Below the pieces are notes generated by a model. The model saw only the letters and a list, made by a program, of their open reading frames with translations, had not been told where the DNA came from and did not search any database. A stretch of DNA of 64,000 nt from Pseudomonadota bacterium (GTDB lineage: Bacteria > Desulfobacterota > Desulfovibrionia > Desulfovibrionales > Desulfovibrionaceae): positions 70,348 through 134,347 of the forward strand of contig JAEZYD010000010.1 in NCBI GenBank assembly GCA_023419375.1. Reading direction: 5' to 3'. Position 1 is the stretch's first letter; every line of letters starts with the position of its first letter. A program made the translations under genes and the position numbers. This document shows, piece by piece, positions 18,101-26,914 of the stretch.

Positions 18101-18883
18101 TTATTTGGAACAGCCGCATCCACAGCCCTGCAATTTGTTACGTATAAATTCAGGCAAAATACCGCGCACAGACTCCATGGTCACCATGCGGCGCATGATG
18201 CCCAGTTGATCCTGAAGCGGCAGTTGCTTGGGGCAGACGTTGTCGCAGGCCAGCAGCCCCATGCAGCCGAATACGCCGCTGTCGTCACCGATCAGTTCGT
18301 AATAATCGGCTGGGGTGCGGTTGTCGCGCGGGTCAATGTAAAAGCGCGCCATGCGGTTGATGGCCGTTGCGCCAATAAAGTCCTCGCGCATGCGGGCCGT
18401 GCCGCAGGCCGCCACGCAGCAGCCGCATTCGATGCAGCGGTCAAGCTCGAATATCTGGGTGGCCACTTCGTTGTCCATGCGCTCTTCCTGCGCCTTGGGG
18501 TCAAACTCTTTTGTGGTGTGTATCCACGATTCGATTTTGGCTCCCACATTGCGAAACCACGTGCCAGTATCCACTGAAAGGTCGCCCAAAAGCTTGAAGA
18601 CCGGCAGGGGATGCAGGGTAATGTGGCTTGGCAGGTCCCGTGTCTGCGTATGGCAGGCAAGGCCGGGCCGCCCGTTGATGACCATGCCGCACGAACCGCA
18701 GATGCCGGCGCGGCAGCAAAAGTCGAACTGCAACGAAGCGTCCTGCGTTTCGCGGATCATGTTCAGCGCGATAAACAGCGTCATGCTGTTGTGCTCTTCA
18801 AGCTGGAATGTCTGCATATGGGGGTGCGAGAGCGGATCCAGCGGATTGTAACGGAATATTTCAAACGTCAGATTGCGTCCCAT
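18101..18883 (-). CDS. frdB: Fumarate reductase iron-sulfur subunit FrdB
   Basis: A 260-residue electron-transfer subunit of quinol:fumarate reductase, linking FrdC haems to FrdA FAD. The [2Fe-2S] ferredoxin domain has CCRAGICGSC with C57, C62, C65 and C77. The C-terminal domain has CIECGCCVAACG (C150-C160) and C207, C213, C217 for the [4Fe-4S] and [3Fe-4S] centres. The C-terminus ends in an unusual CGCGC cluster of cysteines. It is the last gene of the operon, 10 bases after frdA. Succinate oxidation is also chemically possible, but the menaquinone setting favours fumarate reduction. Confidence 0.94.
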   Translation of the reverse strand: MGRNLTFEIFRYNPLDPLSHPHMQTFQLEEHNSMTLFIALNMIRETQDASLQFDFCCRAGICGSCGMVINGRPGLACHTQTRDLPSHITLHPLPVFKLLGDLSVDTGTWFRNVGAKIESWIHTTKEFDPKAQEERMDNEVATQIFELDRCIECGCCVAACGTARMREDFIGATAINRMARFYIDPRDNRTPADYYELIGDDSGVFGCMGLLACDNVCPKQLPLQDQLGIMRRMVTMESVRGILPEFIRNKLQGCGCGCSK

Positions 18884-18893
18884 ATGGCTCTCC

Positions 18894-20750
18894 TTACCCC
18901 TGCTGTGCGTACGGCACGATTTTTTCCGGGCTGATATCGGCGGTTATGATCTTGCCTCCGCCGTATCCACGGTCGCCGGGGGGCAGAATGTAGAACGGCG
19001 TTGCCGGTTCGTACTTGAGGGTGGGCAGGGTGTCGCCTTCCTTCCAGTAGGCCAGGGTGCGGTTGAGCCATTCCTTGTCATTGCGTTCGGGGTAATCCTC
19101 GCGGGCGTGCGCGCCTCGGCTTTCTGTGCGCATCAGCGCGCCGTAAGCCGTGCACAGGGCCAGCTTGAGCATGCCCGGTACGCGCAGGGCCATGGAAAGC
19201 TCGGCATTGGGGCCGGGGATGTTGCCGCTGGCAAGCCGCATGTTTTTGGTGCGCTCCAGCAGTTCCTGCAATTTGGCAACGCCTGCTTCCAGATCCTTGC
19301 CGTTACGGAAAATACCCACGTGCTCCATCATGATGTCCTGCATGGCGTTGCGCAGGGTGTAGCAGTCGTCGCCAGTGCCGCGCATCAGGGCAGAGATGCG
19401 TTCCTTGACCTTGGTGGCGGCGTCCTTCATGGCCTGTGTCGAAAACACGGTTTCGTAACCCTTGAGGAATTCCACCAGTTTTGCACCCACAATGCGCCCG
19501 GAAACGATGGTCTCGGCCAGCGAGTTGCCGCCCAGGCGGTTGAAGCCGTGCATGTCCCAGCAGGCTGCTTCGCCGGCGGAGAAAAGCCCTTCAAGGCCGT
19601 AGGCGTGGCCGTCTTTGTTGATGCGCACGCCGCCCATGCTGTAGTGGTGGGTGGGCCGCACGGGAATAAGCTGATGGATGGGGTTCACACCCAGGAAGTG
19701 CGTTGAGATGTCGTACACTTCGCGCAGGTTGGTGGTGATGTGCTTTTCGCCCAGATGGCGGATATCCAGCCACAAGTGTTCGCCATAGGGGCTTTGTACG
19801 CCAAGGCCCTTGCGCATGTGCTCGGTCATGCGGCGCGACACCACGTCTCGGGAGGCCAGCTCGGCCTTTTCCGGCTCATAATCGGGCATAAAGCGGTATT
19901 CGTTCACGTCCAGTAGGGTGCCGCCGTCGCCGCGGCAGCCTTCTGTGACCAGAATGTCCGTGGGCACGGTGCCTGTGGGGTGGAACTGCACGGCTTCCAT
20001 ATTGCCCAGGGGCACAACGCCCGTTTCGAGCGCCGTGATCTGGCCGCCGCCGTCGCAGATGATGGCATTGGTGGTGGCCCGGTAAATGCGGCCATACCCG
20101 CCCGTGGCGATAAGGGTAGCCTTGGCGAAATAGCCCACCAGCTCGCCGGTGCGCAGGTCGCGGGCAACACAGCCCATGCAGCGCTGTCCATCATGAATCA
20201 GGGCCTCGGCCTGCATGCGGTCATGCACGTCAACGCCCAGTTGCAGCAGTCGGTTATCAAGGGTGAACAGCACGGCGTGGCCTGTGCCGTCAGAGGTGTA
20301 ACAGGTGCGCCATTTGGCCGTTCCGCCAAAGGCGCGGGAGTGGATCAGCCCCTCGTTTTCCTTTTTTTCCGTTGCCTGAAAGGGCTTGCCGCCTTTGTAG
20401 TAGGTGTGCTCGCCCGGAACAACGCGGCTCCAGGGCACGCCCATCCAGGCCATTTCGCGCATGGCGATGGGGCCTGTCTCGGCAAACAGGCGGGCCACTT
20501 CCTGGTCGCAGCCCCAGTCGGAACCCTTGACCGTATCGTTAAAGTGCACCTCGGGGCAGTCGCCCTCGCCCATGATGGAGTTGCCCAGCGCCGCCTGCAT
20601 GCCGCCCATGGCGGCTGAGGAGTGCGACCGCTTGGGCGGCACCAGTGAAAGACAGATAACGCTGAAACCCGCCTGAGCCGCTTCCACGGCAACGCGTTCC
20701 CCGGCCAGGCCGGCGCCTATGCAAAGAACATCGCTTTCAAAAACTCGCAT
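18894..20750 (-). CDS. frdA: Fumarate reductase flavoprotein FrdA
   Basis: A 618-residue catalytic subunit with covalent FAD that reduces fumarate to succinate on the cytoplasmic face. The N-terminal CIGAGLAGERVA loop binds ADP. RSHSSAAMGG holds the His for FAD attachment (~residue 43). HPTGTVPTDILVTEGCRGDGG and the DVVSRRM Arg lie in the active site, and PTHHYSMGG contributes substrate-binding His residues. The start is ATG 20750 (AGGGGG 6 bases upstream) rather than the GTG at 20756 next to that site. The gene order frdC-frdA-frdB matches the Wolinella-type enzyme. Confidence 0.95.
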   Translation of the reverse strand: MRVFESDVLCIGAGLAGERVAVEAAQAGFSVICLSLVPPKRSHSSAAMGGMQAALGNSIMGEGDCPEVHFNDTVKGSDWGCDQEVARLFAETGPIAMREMAWMGVPWSRVVPGEHTYYKGGKPFQATEKKENEGLIHSRAFGGTAKWRTCYTSDGTGHAVLFTLDNRLLQLGVDVHDRMQAEALIHDGQRCMGCVARDLRTGELVGYFAKATLIATGGYGRIYRATTNAIICDGGGQITALETGVVPLGNMEAVQFHPTGTVPTDILVTEGCRGDGGTLLDVNEYRFMPDYEPEKAELASRDVVSRRMTEHMRKGLGVQSPYGEHLWLDIRHLGEKHITTNLREVYDISTHFLGVNPIHQLIPVRPTHHYSMGGVRINKDGHAYGLEGLFSAGEAACWDMHGFNRLGGNSLAETIVSGRIVGAKLVEFLKGYETVFSTQAMKDAATKVKERISALMRGTGDDCYTLRNAMQDIMMEHVGIFRNGKDLEAGVAKLQELLERTKNMRLASGNIPGPNAELSMALRVPGMLKLALCTAYGALMRTESRGAHAREDYPERNDKEWLNRTLAYWKEGDTLPTLKYEPATPFYILPPGDRGYGGGKIITADISPEKIVPYAQQG

Positions 20751-20759
20751 ACGCACCCC

Positions 20760-21389
20760 CTATCCCAAGAACCACACGCGGGTCAGAGCCGCCGCGCCGA
20801 GCAGAAGATAACAGCCCATGACAATCCAGGTCCACTTGCGCCACGCCGGACGCGTGGCCTTGACGCACACGCCGAACTTGACGGCCAGGCGGTACACGCC
20901 AATGCCCGTATGCAGAATGACGCAAGGCAGAAAGAACACGTAGAAGGCCAGCCAGCCCGAGTGCAGGCGCTTGGCGCTGCCCGCCACATTGATGGGCAGG
21001 TCGGTCATGACGCTGTACACATGGTAGAACGCGCCAGCCAGAATAATGATGGCCGTAAAGACCTGCACCAGCCACAGCCACGTATCCAGCTCCTTGAGGC
21101 CCTTGCTGTGCTGCACAAACACGCCAAGTTCATTGGCGCGGAAGGGCATTTTGCGGGCCGCAATGTAAAAATGGAACAGGATCAGCAGCATGATGACGGG
21201 CGCCGCCACCTGCGCGAGCATGGTTACTTCAAGCAACCATGCAATGCCGTTGGTCAGTGCGGGGCTAAGGACGACCGTCCCTTCCAGCACGAGATGCACG
21301 CACACAAAAAGCGCCAGCACCGCGCCAGAAGCCGCTTGCCAGAAATCAAGGCGGGTTCGGTCATCGACAGGGGATCTGCTCAAGGCCAT
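20760..21389 (-). CDS. frdC: Fumarate reductase dihaem cytochrome b subunit FrdC
   Basis: A 209-residue membrane anchor with five hydrophobic helices, which oxidises menaquinol and passes electrons to FrdB. His residues in CVHLVLEG, LFHFYIA, FYHVYSV, LHSGW and VILHTGIGVYR are candidates for the four ligands of two b haems, as in the single-subunit (B-type) family. AGGAG lies 6 bases before the ATG. It is separated from frdA by 9 bases. The menaquinone it needs can be made by the mqn genes 24 kb away. Confidence 0.92.
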   Translation of the reverse strand: MALSRSPVDDRTRLDFWQAASGAVLALFVCVHLVLEGTVVLSPALTNGIAWLLEVTMLAQVAAPVIMLLILFHFYIAARKMPFRANELGVFVQHSKGLKELDTWLWLVQVFTAIIILAGAFYHVYSVMTDLPINVAGSAKRLHSGWLAFYVFFLPCVILHTGIGVYRLAVKFGVCVKATRPAWRKWTWIVMGCYLLLGAAALTRVWFLG

Positions 21390-21482
21390 ACCAACTCCTT
21401 CATAAAGATATCAGGCATTATAAAACGGCGCGGCAGCCCGCGCCACGTTGCAGCACTCGGCATGCACAGGGGCGGCCGCAGG

Positions 21483-22046
21483 TCAGGATCGTCTGTACGG
21501 GGCCTGCCCTGTCTCGTAGTAGTTGTCGCCCGTGCTATCAATGACCACAATGGCGGGGAAATCCTCCACTTCCATGGCGGCCACGGCTTCCGGGCCAAGG
21601 TCTTCGTAGGCCAGCACCGTGTATTTTTTGATGCTGCGGGCGATCAGCGCGCCTGCCCCGCCCACTGCGGCAAGATACGGCACGCCATGCTTTTTCATGG
21701 CTTCCACCACTTCGGGCTTGCGGTAGCCCTTGCCAATCATGCCTTTCAGGCCTTGATCAAGCAGGCGGGGGGTGTAGGCATCCATGCGTCCCGAGGTGGT
21801 TGGCCCGGCAGCGCCGATCACTTCGCCGGGTTTGGCCGGGCTTGGCCCCACGTAATAGACCACTGCGCCCTTCAGATCCACGGGCAGGGGTTCGCTCCTG
21901 TCCAGAGTCTCTACAAGACGTTTGTGGGCCGCATCGCGCGCGGCAAGAATAGTGCCCGAAATAAGCACGCGATCGCCTGCGCGCAGTGAGCGCGCGGTGG
22001 CTTCGTCAAAAGGAGCGCGTATTTTTTTCATCTGGTTTTCCGACAT
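21483..22046 (-). CDS. Class I (iron-sulfur) fumarase beta subunit
   Basis: A 187-residue protein equal to the C-terminal half of class I fumarases (FumA/B) and to L-tartrate dehydratase beta (TtdB). The RVLISGTILAARDAAHKR segment and VIGAAGPTTSGRMD motif are family signatures. With the alpha subunit it interconverts malate and fumarate. Tartrate dehydration is the alternative, but its place between a dicarboxylate carrier and frdCAB makes fumarase much more likely. AGGAGG lies 5 bases before the start, 9 bases after the alpha gene. Confidence 0.9.
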   Translation of the reverse strand: MSENQMKKIRAPFDEATARSLRAGDRVLISGTILAARDAAHKRLVETLDRSEPLPVDLKGAVVYYVGPSPAKPGEVIGAAGPTTSGRMDAYTPRLLDQGLKGMIGKGYRKPEVVEAMKKHGVPYLAAVGGAGALIARSIKKYTVLAYEDLGPEAVAAMEVEDFPAIVVIDSTGDNYYETGQAPYRRS

Positions 22047-22055
22047 GGGGGCCTC

Positions 22056-22901
22056 CTACAGCGTAACTTCGGCGTGGCGCGCCGCGTGGCAGTTGATGTT
22101 CACGGCCACAGGCAGGGAGGCAATGTGGGTGGGCGCCCATTCCACATGCACTTTCAGCGCCGTAGTCAGCCCGCCAAGGCCCTGAGGGCCGATGCCGGTC
22201 TTGTTGATAAGCTCGAGCAGCTCTTCTTCAAAGGCCGCATAGCGCGGATCATGGTTGCGGCTTTCAAGGTCGCGGGCGGCGGCGCGCTTTGCGCAGATGG
22301 CGGCCATTTCCATGGTGCCGCCAAGGCCGACGCCCACCACCATGGGCGGACAGGAATTGGGCCCTGCTGCCAGCACGGCGTCCAGCACCACCTTGCGCAC
22401 GCCTTCAATGCCGTCGGCAGGCACGAGCATTTTGACGACGCTCTTGTTTTCAGAGCCTGCCCCCTTGGGGGCCAAGCGCAGGCGCAGCGAATCACCGGGC
22501 ACAAGGCGGGTGTGGATGACGGCTGGGGTGTTGTCGCGCGTATTTTTGCGTTCAAACAACGGCTCCGCCACACAGGATTTGCGCAGGTACCCGTCCACAT
22601 AGCCCCGGCGCACGCCCTCATTGACGGCGTCTTCAAACGCGCCGCCCACAATGCGCACATCCTGCCCCACATCGGCAAAAACCACGGCAAGGCCGGTGTC
22701 CTGACAAATGGGGATGCCGTCGCTGGCTGCGATGGACGCATTTTCCAGCAGTTGCTCAAGAATGTTTTTACCTACGGGCGAGGGTTCCGCTTCATGCGCC
22801 CTGCGCATGCCGTCCACCATATCCTGCGGCAGGCGGCAACAGGCGCGCACCGCAAGGTCTGCAACAGCGCGCGCTATGTCCTCAACACTGATTTCCTTCA
22901 T
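22056..22901 (-). CDS. Class I (iron-sulfur) fumarase alpha subunit
   Basis: A 281-residue protein matching the N-terminal half of class I fumarases and TtdA, which hold the catalytic [4Fe-4S] cluster. The cysteines are in GIPICQDTGLAV (~residue 70), GPNSCPPMVVGVGLGG (~residue 185) and AAICAKRAA (~residue 205). It is oxygen-sensitive by family and cytoplasmic. It lies 36 bases after the carrier gene, with GAGG before the ATG. The split alpha/beta form is usual in anaerobes. Confidence 0.91.
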   Translation of the reverse strand: MKEISVEDIARAVADLAVRACCRLPQDMVDGMRRAHEAEPSPVGKNILEQLLENASIAASDGIPICQDTGLAVVFADVGQDVRIVGGAFEDAVNEGVRRGYVDGYLRKSCVAEPLFERKNTRDNTPAVIHTRLVPGDSLRLRLAPKGAGSENKSVVKMLVPADGIEGVRKVVLDAVLAAGPNSCPPMVVGVGLGGTMEMAAICAKRAAARDLESRNHDPRYAAFEEELLELINKTGIGPQGLGGLTTALKVHVEWAPTHIASLPVAVNINCHAARHAEVTL

Positions 22902-22937
22902 GTCTTCCTCTTTGTCTGTACGACTACTGCAGGCCTA

Positions 22938-24296
22938 TCAATGGAAAGGCCAGATCAGCGGGATAAGCAGCCAGCACATAATGAGCGAAATCAACTGCAA
23001 AGGCCAGCCAGCCTTGACATAATCCATGAAGCTGTACCTGCCGGGGCCAAGCACGATGGTGTTGGGCGGGGTGGCAATGGGCGTCAGGAAGCAGCACGAG
23101 GCCGACATGGCAATGCCCATGGCAATGGGCAAGGGCGAAATGCCGCTGGCAAGGGCAATGGGCAGGGCCAGCGGGGCCATAAGGGCCGCCGTGGCGGTAT
23201 TGGACATGAAGTTGGTGATGGCGGCGGTGAGGGCGCAGCACACAAACATGAGCATCCACGGATCATTGACCGTGCTCACCACGGCGTTGGCCACAATGGC
23301 GGCTGCACCGGACTTGTCCATGGCGGCCGACATGGAAAGCATGCCCGCAAACAGAAAAATTGTTGTCCAGTCAACGCTGCGGAAGGCCTCGCGCATGGTC
23401 ATGCAGCCTGTTATGACCATAAGGCAGGCGCCCAAAACGGCGGCGGTGGTCAGGGGCATGAGTTCGCTGGCCATCATGGCGACCACGAAGGCAAAAATCA
23501 GCACGGAGTGCCACATCTTGTGTTCGCGGCGGATCTTGGCGTCAACTTCAATGTCGTCTTCGCTGTCGTCATGCAGCTTTTCCGGCAAAAATTTGTGGCC
23601 GATAACTGCATAATAAAGCAAGCCAACGACCAGCAGGGGCATGCCGATAAGGCCGAATTCAAAAAAGCCGAAGGGGCTTTGCCCGGTCTGGGCCAGCATG
23701 GAGTTGATAATGCCGTTGGGGGGCGTGCCCACAAGCGTGACTGTTCCGCCCAGTGATGAGGCAAAGGCAACGGGCATAAGCACCTTGCCGGGCGCGAGCT
23801 TGGCCTTGATGCACATGCCAAGCACCATGGGCACGGCCACAACTGTGGTGCCGGTGTTGGACAGCACGGTGGAGAGCAGGCCGATGGCCGCCATGGTGTA
23901 CACGATGAGCTTGACGGGATTGCCCTTGGACAATTTGACGGCAAGACCGCCCACCTTGTCTGCAAATCCGGTTATAAACGTGGCTTCGCCCACAATGAAC
24001 ATGGCCATGAAGAGAATAACGGTGGGGTCGCCAAAGTAGCCAAAGGCAACCTTGGACGAAACCACATTGGTGAGCGACAGGGCCACCGGTACAAGCAGGG
24101 CCGTGATGGGCAGGGGGACAATTTCCGTAAAAAACATCACCGCAGCAACCAGCAGGATGCCCAGGGTGATGTATGCCTTGGTGGGGTCTTCAGGGAGTTT
24201 GATGCCAAGGGTGGAGGCGGCAAAGGCTTCGTGCCCGGCGAGAAGTGCAAGCACAAGCGCAAGCAGCATCAGCATCCACGGTGATGATTTTTTCAT
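22938..24296 (-). CDS. DASS/SLC13-type dicarboxylate carrier
   Basis: A 452-residue inner-membrane symporter with ~12 hydrophobic segments in two inverted repeats. The signature SNTGTT (~residue 148) and SNTAT (~residue 373) motifs bind Na+ and the carboxylate in the divalent anion:Na+ symporter family. SSLGGTVTLVGTPPN and TPIATPPN are the paired hairpin motifs. As first gene of the fumarase-frdCAB operon it most likely imports fumarate, malate or succinate. An excellent AGGAGG site precedes the ATG. The exact substrate is inferred from context only. Confidence 0.88.
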   Translation of the reverse strand: MKKSSPWMLMLLALVLALLAGHEAFAASTLGIKLPEDPTKAYITLGILLVAAVMFFTEIVPLPITALLVPVALSLTNVVSSKVAFGYFGDPTVILFMAMFIVGEATFITGFADKVGGLAVKLSKGNPVKLIVYTMAAIGLLSTVLSNTGTTVVAVPMVLGMCIKAKLAPGKVLMPVAFASSLGGTVTLVGTPPNGIINSMLAQTGQSPFGFFEFGLIGMPLLVVGLLYYAVIGHKFLPEKLHDDSEDDIEVDAKIRREHKMWHSVLIFAFVVAMMASELMPLTTAAVLGACLMVITGCMTMREAFRSVDWTTIFLFAGMLSMSAAMDKSGAAAIVANAVVSTVNDPWMLMFVCCALTAAITNFMSNTATAALMAPLALPIALASGISPLPIAMGIAMSASCCFLTPIATPPNTIVLGPGRYSFMDYVKAGWPLQLISLIMCWLLIPLIWPFH

Positions 24297-24428
24297 CAGC
24301 TAACCTCCTGCAGCATAAAATTTACGGTTCCCTGCACTCTCTTTGAGCAACGCGGTAGGCAATGGCAGGGAAAACAAATGGATATCTTCAACAATGCCAG
24401 ATATGAAAAATCGTGGCAACAATATTAT

Positions 24429-24464
24429 GCTGAATGATTGATCAATCTTCATAATTTATTCAGC
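24429..24464. promoter_or_regulatory. Overlapping palindromes upstream of the dicarboxylate operon
   Basis: GCTGAAT (24429-24435) is mirrored by ATTCAGC (24458-24464), and inside lies the exact 12-bp palindrome GATTGATCAATC (24436-24447). The TTGATCAA core resembles half-sites of Crp/Fnr-family regulators but with the wrong spacing. They lie 133-168 bp upstream of the carrier start. Confidence 0.4.
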
Positions 24465-24877
24465 GTATGCAGTATGAAAGGGATGAAAATTTTTTATGTC
24501 CAATAGTATGTAATAAAAATCACAAATATGCATATTATGCGGTCTGAATATTCATCAAACAAAAATATTGTAGTAAAATGATCTTCATTAGTTGCCATAT
24601 TGTATAAAATTTATATTGCCATTTTAAAAGAAGGTATGCCTTTTTGTACAAGGCGCATAAGCAGCGCGAATGAACATGTATATGGTCCCAAAGATAAAGC
24701 GCAAATGAGCGGATAAAACTTTATTAGCTTTGTCGCGATGTTGGATGCTGCAATCCTCTGCATGCAAAGCGTGTGAGGGATTATGCCAGAGCGTATCCGG
24801 AGGCTTGGGCCCGGTGGGCCATAAGCCTGGATGCGTTGTTGCATGAAATGTGGGCACGTAAAACGAAAAGACGGGCA

Positions 24878-24914
24878 ATAAAAAGGCTGTCCGAAAATAT
24901 TTTCGGACAGCCTT
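24878..24914 (-). terminator. Rho-independent terminator of the flavoprotein gene
   Basis: A 32-bp perfect palindrome centred at 24898/24899 (arms AAGGCTGTCCGAAAAT and its complement) is followed on the minus strand by TTTAT. It lies 100 bases past the stop codon. Confidence 0.88.
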
Positions 24915-25013
24915 GATCACTGATGTCTGTCTGTCACTGCGGGGTTGAGGTTGCCCCACAGGTTGGCAGGTGTTGCAGAAATCCCCGTACAACACCTCAA
25001 ACAGTGCTCTGTT

Positions 25014-25637
25014 CTAGCGGATAAAGTTGGTGGGGTCCCACGGTTCAGGGGTTGGGGTTTCTACGCCAGCGGCCTTGCCAGCGGCAATGCACTTGAGCAG
25101 CCATGCCATGTTGTCGCCAAGGGTGCGCATGATTTGCAAGCCTTCCTTGTCCTGCATCACCTGCTCCGGCGTATTGCCGTGCACGGCGTTCCAGTACTGG
25201 GAAGAAACCACGGGCATGCGCGCAATGGTAAAGTACTTGTTCAGCCGGTCAAAGGAAGCGCTGGCCCCGCCACGGCGGCAGCTCACCACAGCGGCGGCGG
25301 GCTTGAAGGCATAGTTGGTGGACTTGCCATAGAACATGCGGTCAAGAAAGGAGCACACGCCGCCGTTGGGGCCGGCGTAGTACACGGGCGAACCCACAAC
25401 AAAGCCGTCTGCCTCGCGCAGCAGGTCAATGGCCTCGTTAACGTGGTCGGCATTGAACACGCAATGCCCGGTATCCTTGCACTTGCCGCAGGCAATACAG
25501 CATTGGATGGGCTTTGTGCCCAACTGGAGCATCTGCGTTTCAACGCCGTTTTTTTCCAGCTGCGCCGCAACCGTGGACAGGGCGGTAAAGGTACAGCCCT
25601 TGGGATGCGGGCTGCCGTTGAGCATGAGTACCTTCAT
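25014..25637 (-). CDS. Flavodoxin-fold iron-sulfur flavoprotein / NADPH-dependent FMN reductase family
   Basis: A 207-residue cytoplasmic redox protein. MLNGSPHPKGCTFTAL (residues ~4-19) is the FMN phosphate loop. CCIACGKCKDTGHC (~46-59) supplies compactly spaced Cys for a probable [4Fe-4S] cluster, as in archaeal iron-sulfur flavoproteins. GFVVGSPVYYAGPNGGVCSFLDR binds the flavin ring. The start at 25637 has AAGGAG 6 bases upstream. It stands alone with its own terminator. The physiological partner is unknown; a general electron-transfer or quinone/metal reductase role is possible. Confidence 0.86.
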   Translation of the reverse strand: MKVLMLNGSPHPKGCTFTALSTVAAQLEKNGVETQMLQLGTKPIQCCIACGKCKDTGHCVFNADHVNEAIDLLREADGFVVGSPVYYAGPNGGVCSFLDRMFYGKSTNYAFKPAAAVVSCRRGGASASFDRLNKYFTIARMPVVSSQYWNAVHGNTPEQVMQDKEGLQIMRTLGDNMAWLLKCIAAGKAAGVETPTPEPWDPTNFIR

Positions 25638-25969
25638 GAAAATCTCCTTCCGGGTGCAAGATGCCAGCCCTCGCTGCAAGCGGAGCGGCGAGGCCAGTGA
25701 ACCCGCATGATTTTGTTGGTAAAGCCAGCCAGATTTGACGCTTGGGGAGCGTCAGGCCAGCAGATGCCGGACTGCGCAGGCTCGGCGAATGTGCTTGTAA
25801 GCCTGTGCGTAATTTCGTCCATGATTTCTTGACCTGCCAACAGTACGCAATGCCTTTCACGTGCGCAAGCCACGCGGGAACCTGCCGCCATTGGCCCTTG
25901 TGGGCATGGCGTATTTGCTGACTCTGCACCAGCCTTTGCTCCTGAAGAAGTGACATCTGCAAGGCAAAA
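25638..25969. other. Intergenic region between the flavoprotein and WcbI-like genes
   Basis: 332 bases in which I see no supported gene. A small hairpin (GACGCT-TGGGG-AGCGTC, 25737-25753) is the only structure noted; it lacks a T tract. Confidence 0.45.
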
Positions 25970-26839
25970 TCAGCCAGTGATACCCTTTGCGGCCAGCCGC
26001 AGGGCGTCCGGCGAGAGATTTTTCAGAAAGGTCAGAAAGTCCGGCACATTGTTTGCGCGGCAGGCCATGTAGCACAGGGTATATTCCCTGTGCGTGAGCA
26101 GGGAGTGGAAGATGGGCCAGCGTTTGTCCGCGTTGGCAAAGGGCAGGCGCAGCGCATTCCCCACCGCCGGATGGATGGGCAGCCAGAAATCTTCAAGAGG
26201 GTGAACATATGCCCCGCGTGTGGAGGGGGGCAGAGCGCCAAGGTTCAACAGGCGCAGCAGGCTGTTGGCCATGTGGAACAGCAGTTCGCGGCCTGGGTGG
26301 TTGACCGTGATGAACATCTGTCCGTCACGCCAGCGCTCGCGCAGCAGTGGTGCGCAACGTATGGGGGCATCGGCCTCCTTGGCCTCCTCACGCGCAAGCG
26401 ATTCCTCAGCCTGCGCGTTGAGCGCATCTGCATCGCCCAGCAGCGAGGCTGCGCCGCGCAGATAGAGGGTCAGCGCTTCTTGCGGCGAGACTTTTTGCAG
26501 CAGCGTCTCCAGCAGACTGTCGGCAAAGTTGATGCGTTCATCACGGGACCAGAAGGGCCAGTAACCCTTGAAAAACAGGTTGGGAATCTCGATGGTCTGG
26601 CAGTGCTGCGGCAGGCGCGGCAGCATCTGTTCTGTGGAAAGGTCGCCCCACTTGGGCGCAAGGCGCTGATAGAGAAAAAGCTCGCAGCGTTCAATATCGC
26701 TGTCTGCAATACTTTGCCGCGTATAGTTCACATACTGGCGGATAGTAAACCGGCTGGCAAAGGCCGGGGTGTTTTCCAGCAGGGGCCGCAGGGCATCGCC
26801 CTGGCAGTTGGCGTGCAGAAGACACAGAGCCTTGGTCAT
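25970..26839 (-). CDS. WcbI-family polysaccharide biosynthesis protein
   Basis: A 289-residue protein whose N-terminus (ALCLLHANCQGDALRPLLE, residues ~4-22) carries the NCQG motif of the WcbI family. WcbI of Burkholderia acts in capsule synthesis, with structural work indicating a CoA-binding, acetyltransferase-like role. ELFLYQRL and IEIPNLFFKGYWP fit the family core. No signal peptide is visible. It is not next to other polysaccharide genes here; the queD gene starts 75 bases upstream on the same strand. The assignment rests on the N-terminal motif and overall layout. Confidence 0.65.
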   Translation of the reverse strand: MTKALCLLHANCQGDALRPLLENTPAFASRFTIRQYVNYTRQSIADSDIERCELFLYQRLAPKWGDLSTEQMLPRLPQHCQTIEIPNLFFKGYWPFWSRDERINFADSLLETLLQKVSPQEALTLYLRGAASLLGDADALNAQAEESLAREEAKEADAPIRCAPLLRERWRDGQMFITVNHPGRELLFHMANSLLRLLNLGALPPSTRGAYVHPLEDFWLPIHPAVGNALRLPFANADKRWPIFHSLLTHREYTLCYMACRANNVPDFLTFLKNLSPDALRLAAKGITG

Positions 26840-26914
26840 GCTGGTTTCGTCTGTCTTGGGTGTGAGGGAGCCGGATTAGCAGGGGTGGATGTCCGTCCCG
26901 TGCGCGGCCCTGAA

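Larger units (their letters stand above)
24297..25013. other. AT-rich control region of the dicarboxylate operon
   Basis: 717 bases with no supported gene. The stretch 24370-24620 is much richer in A and T than its surroundings and probably carries the minus-strand promoter of the carrier-fumarase-frd operon. It contains overlapping dyads at 24429-24464. The right end carries the terminator of the flavoprotein gene. Confidence 0.55.

Noticed and set aside
21483..22901. L-tartrate dehydratase TtdAB
   Set aside because: The same family, but the carrier and frdCAB context point to fumarase; tartrate cannot be fully excluded.
22074..23756. A 560-codon open frame antisense to the fumarase and carrier genes
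   Set aside because: Low-complexity His/Gly-rich product mirroring conserved genes on the other strand.
24297..24620. A sigma54 -24/-12 promoter before the dicarboxylate operon
   Set aside because: No GG-N10-GC pair with good surrounding matches was found on the minus strand.
24624..24995. A 123-codon minus-strand frame in the AT-rich intergenic region
   Set aside because: It runs across the strong terminator at 24878-24914 and has no ribosome site or family resemblance.
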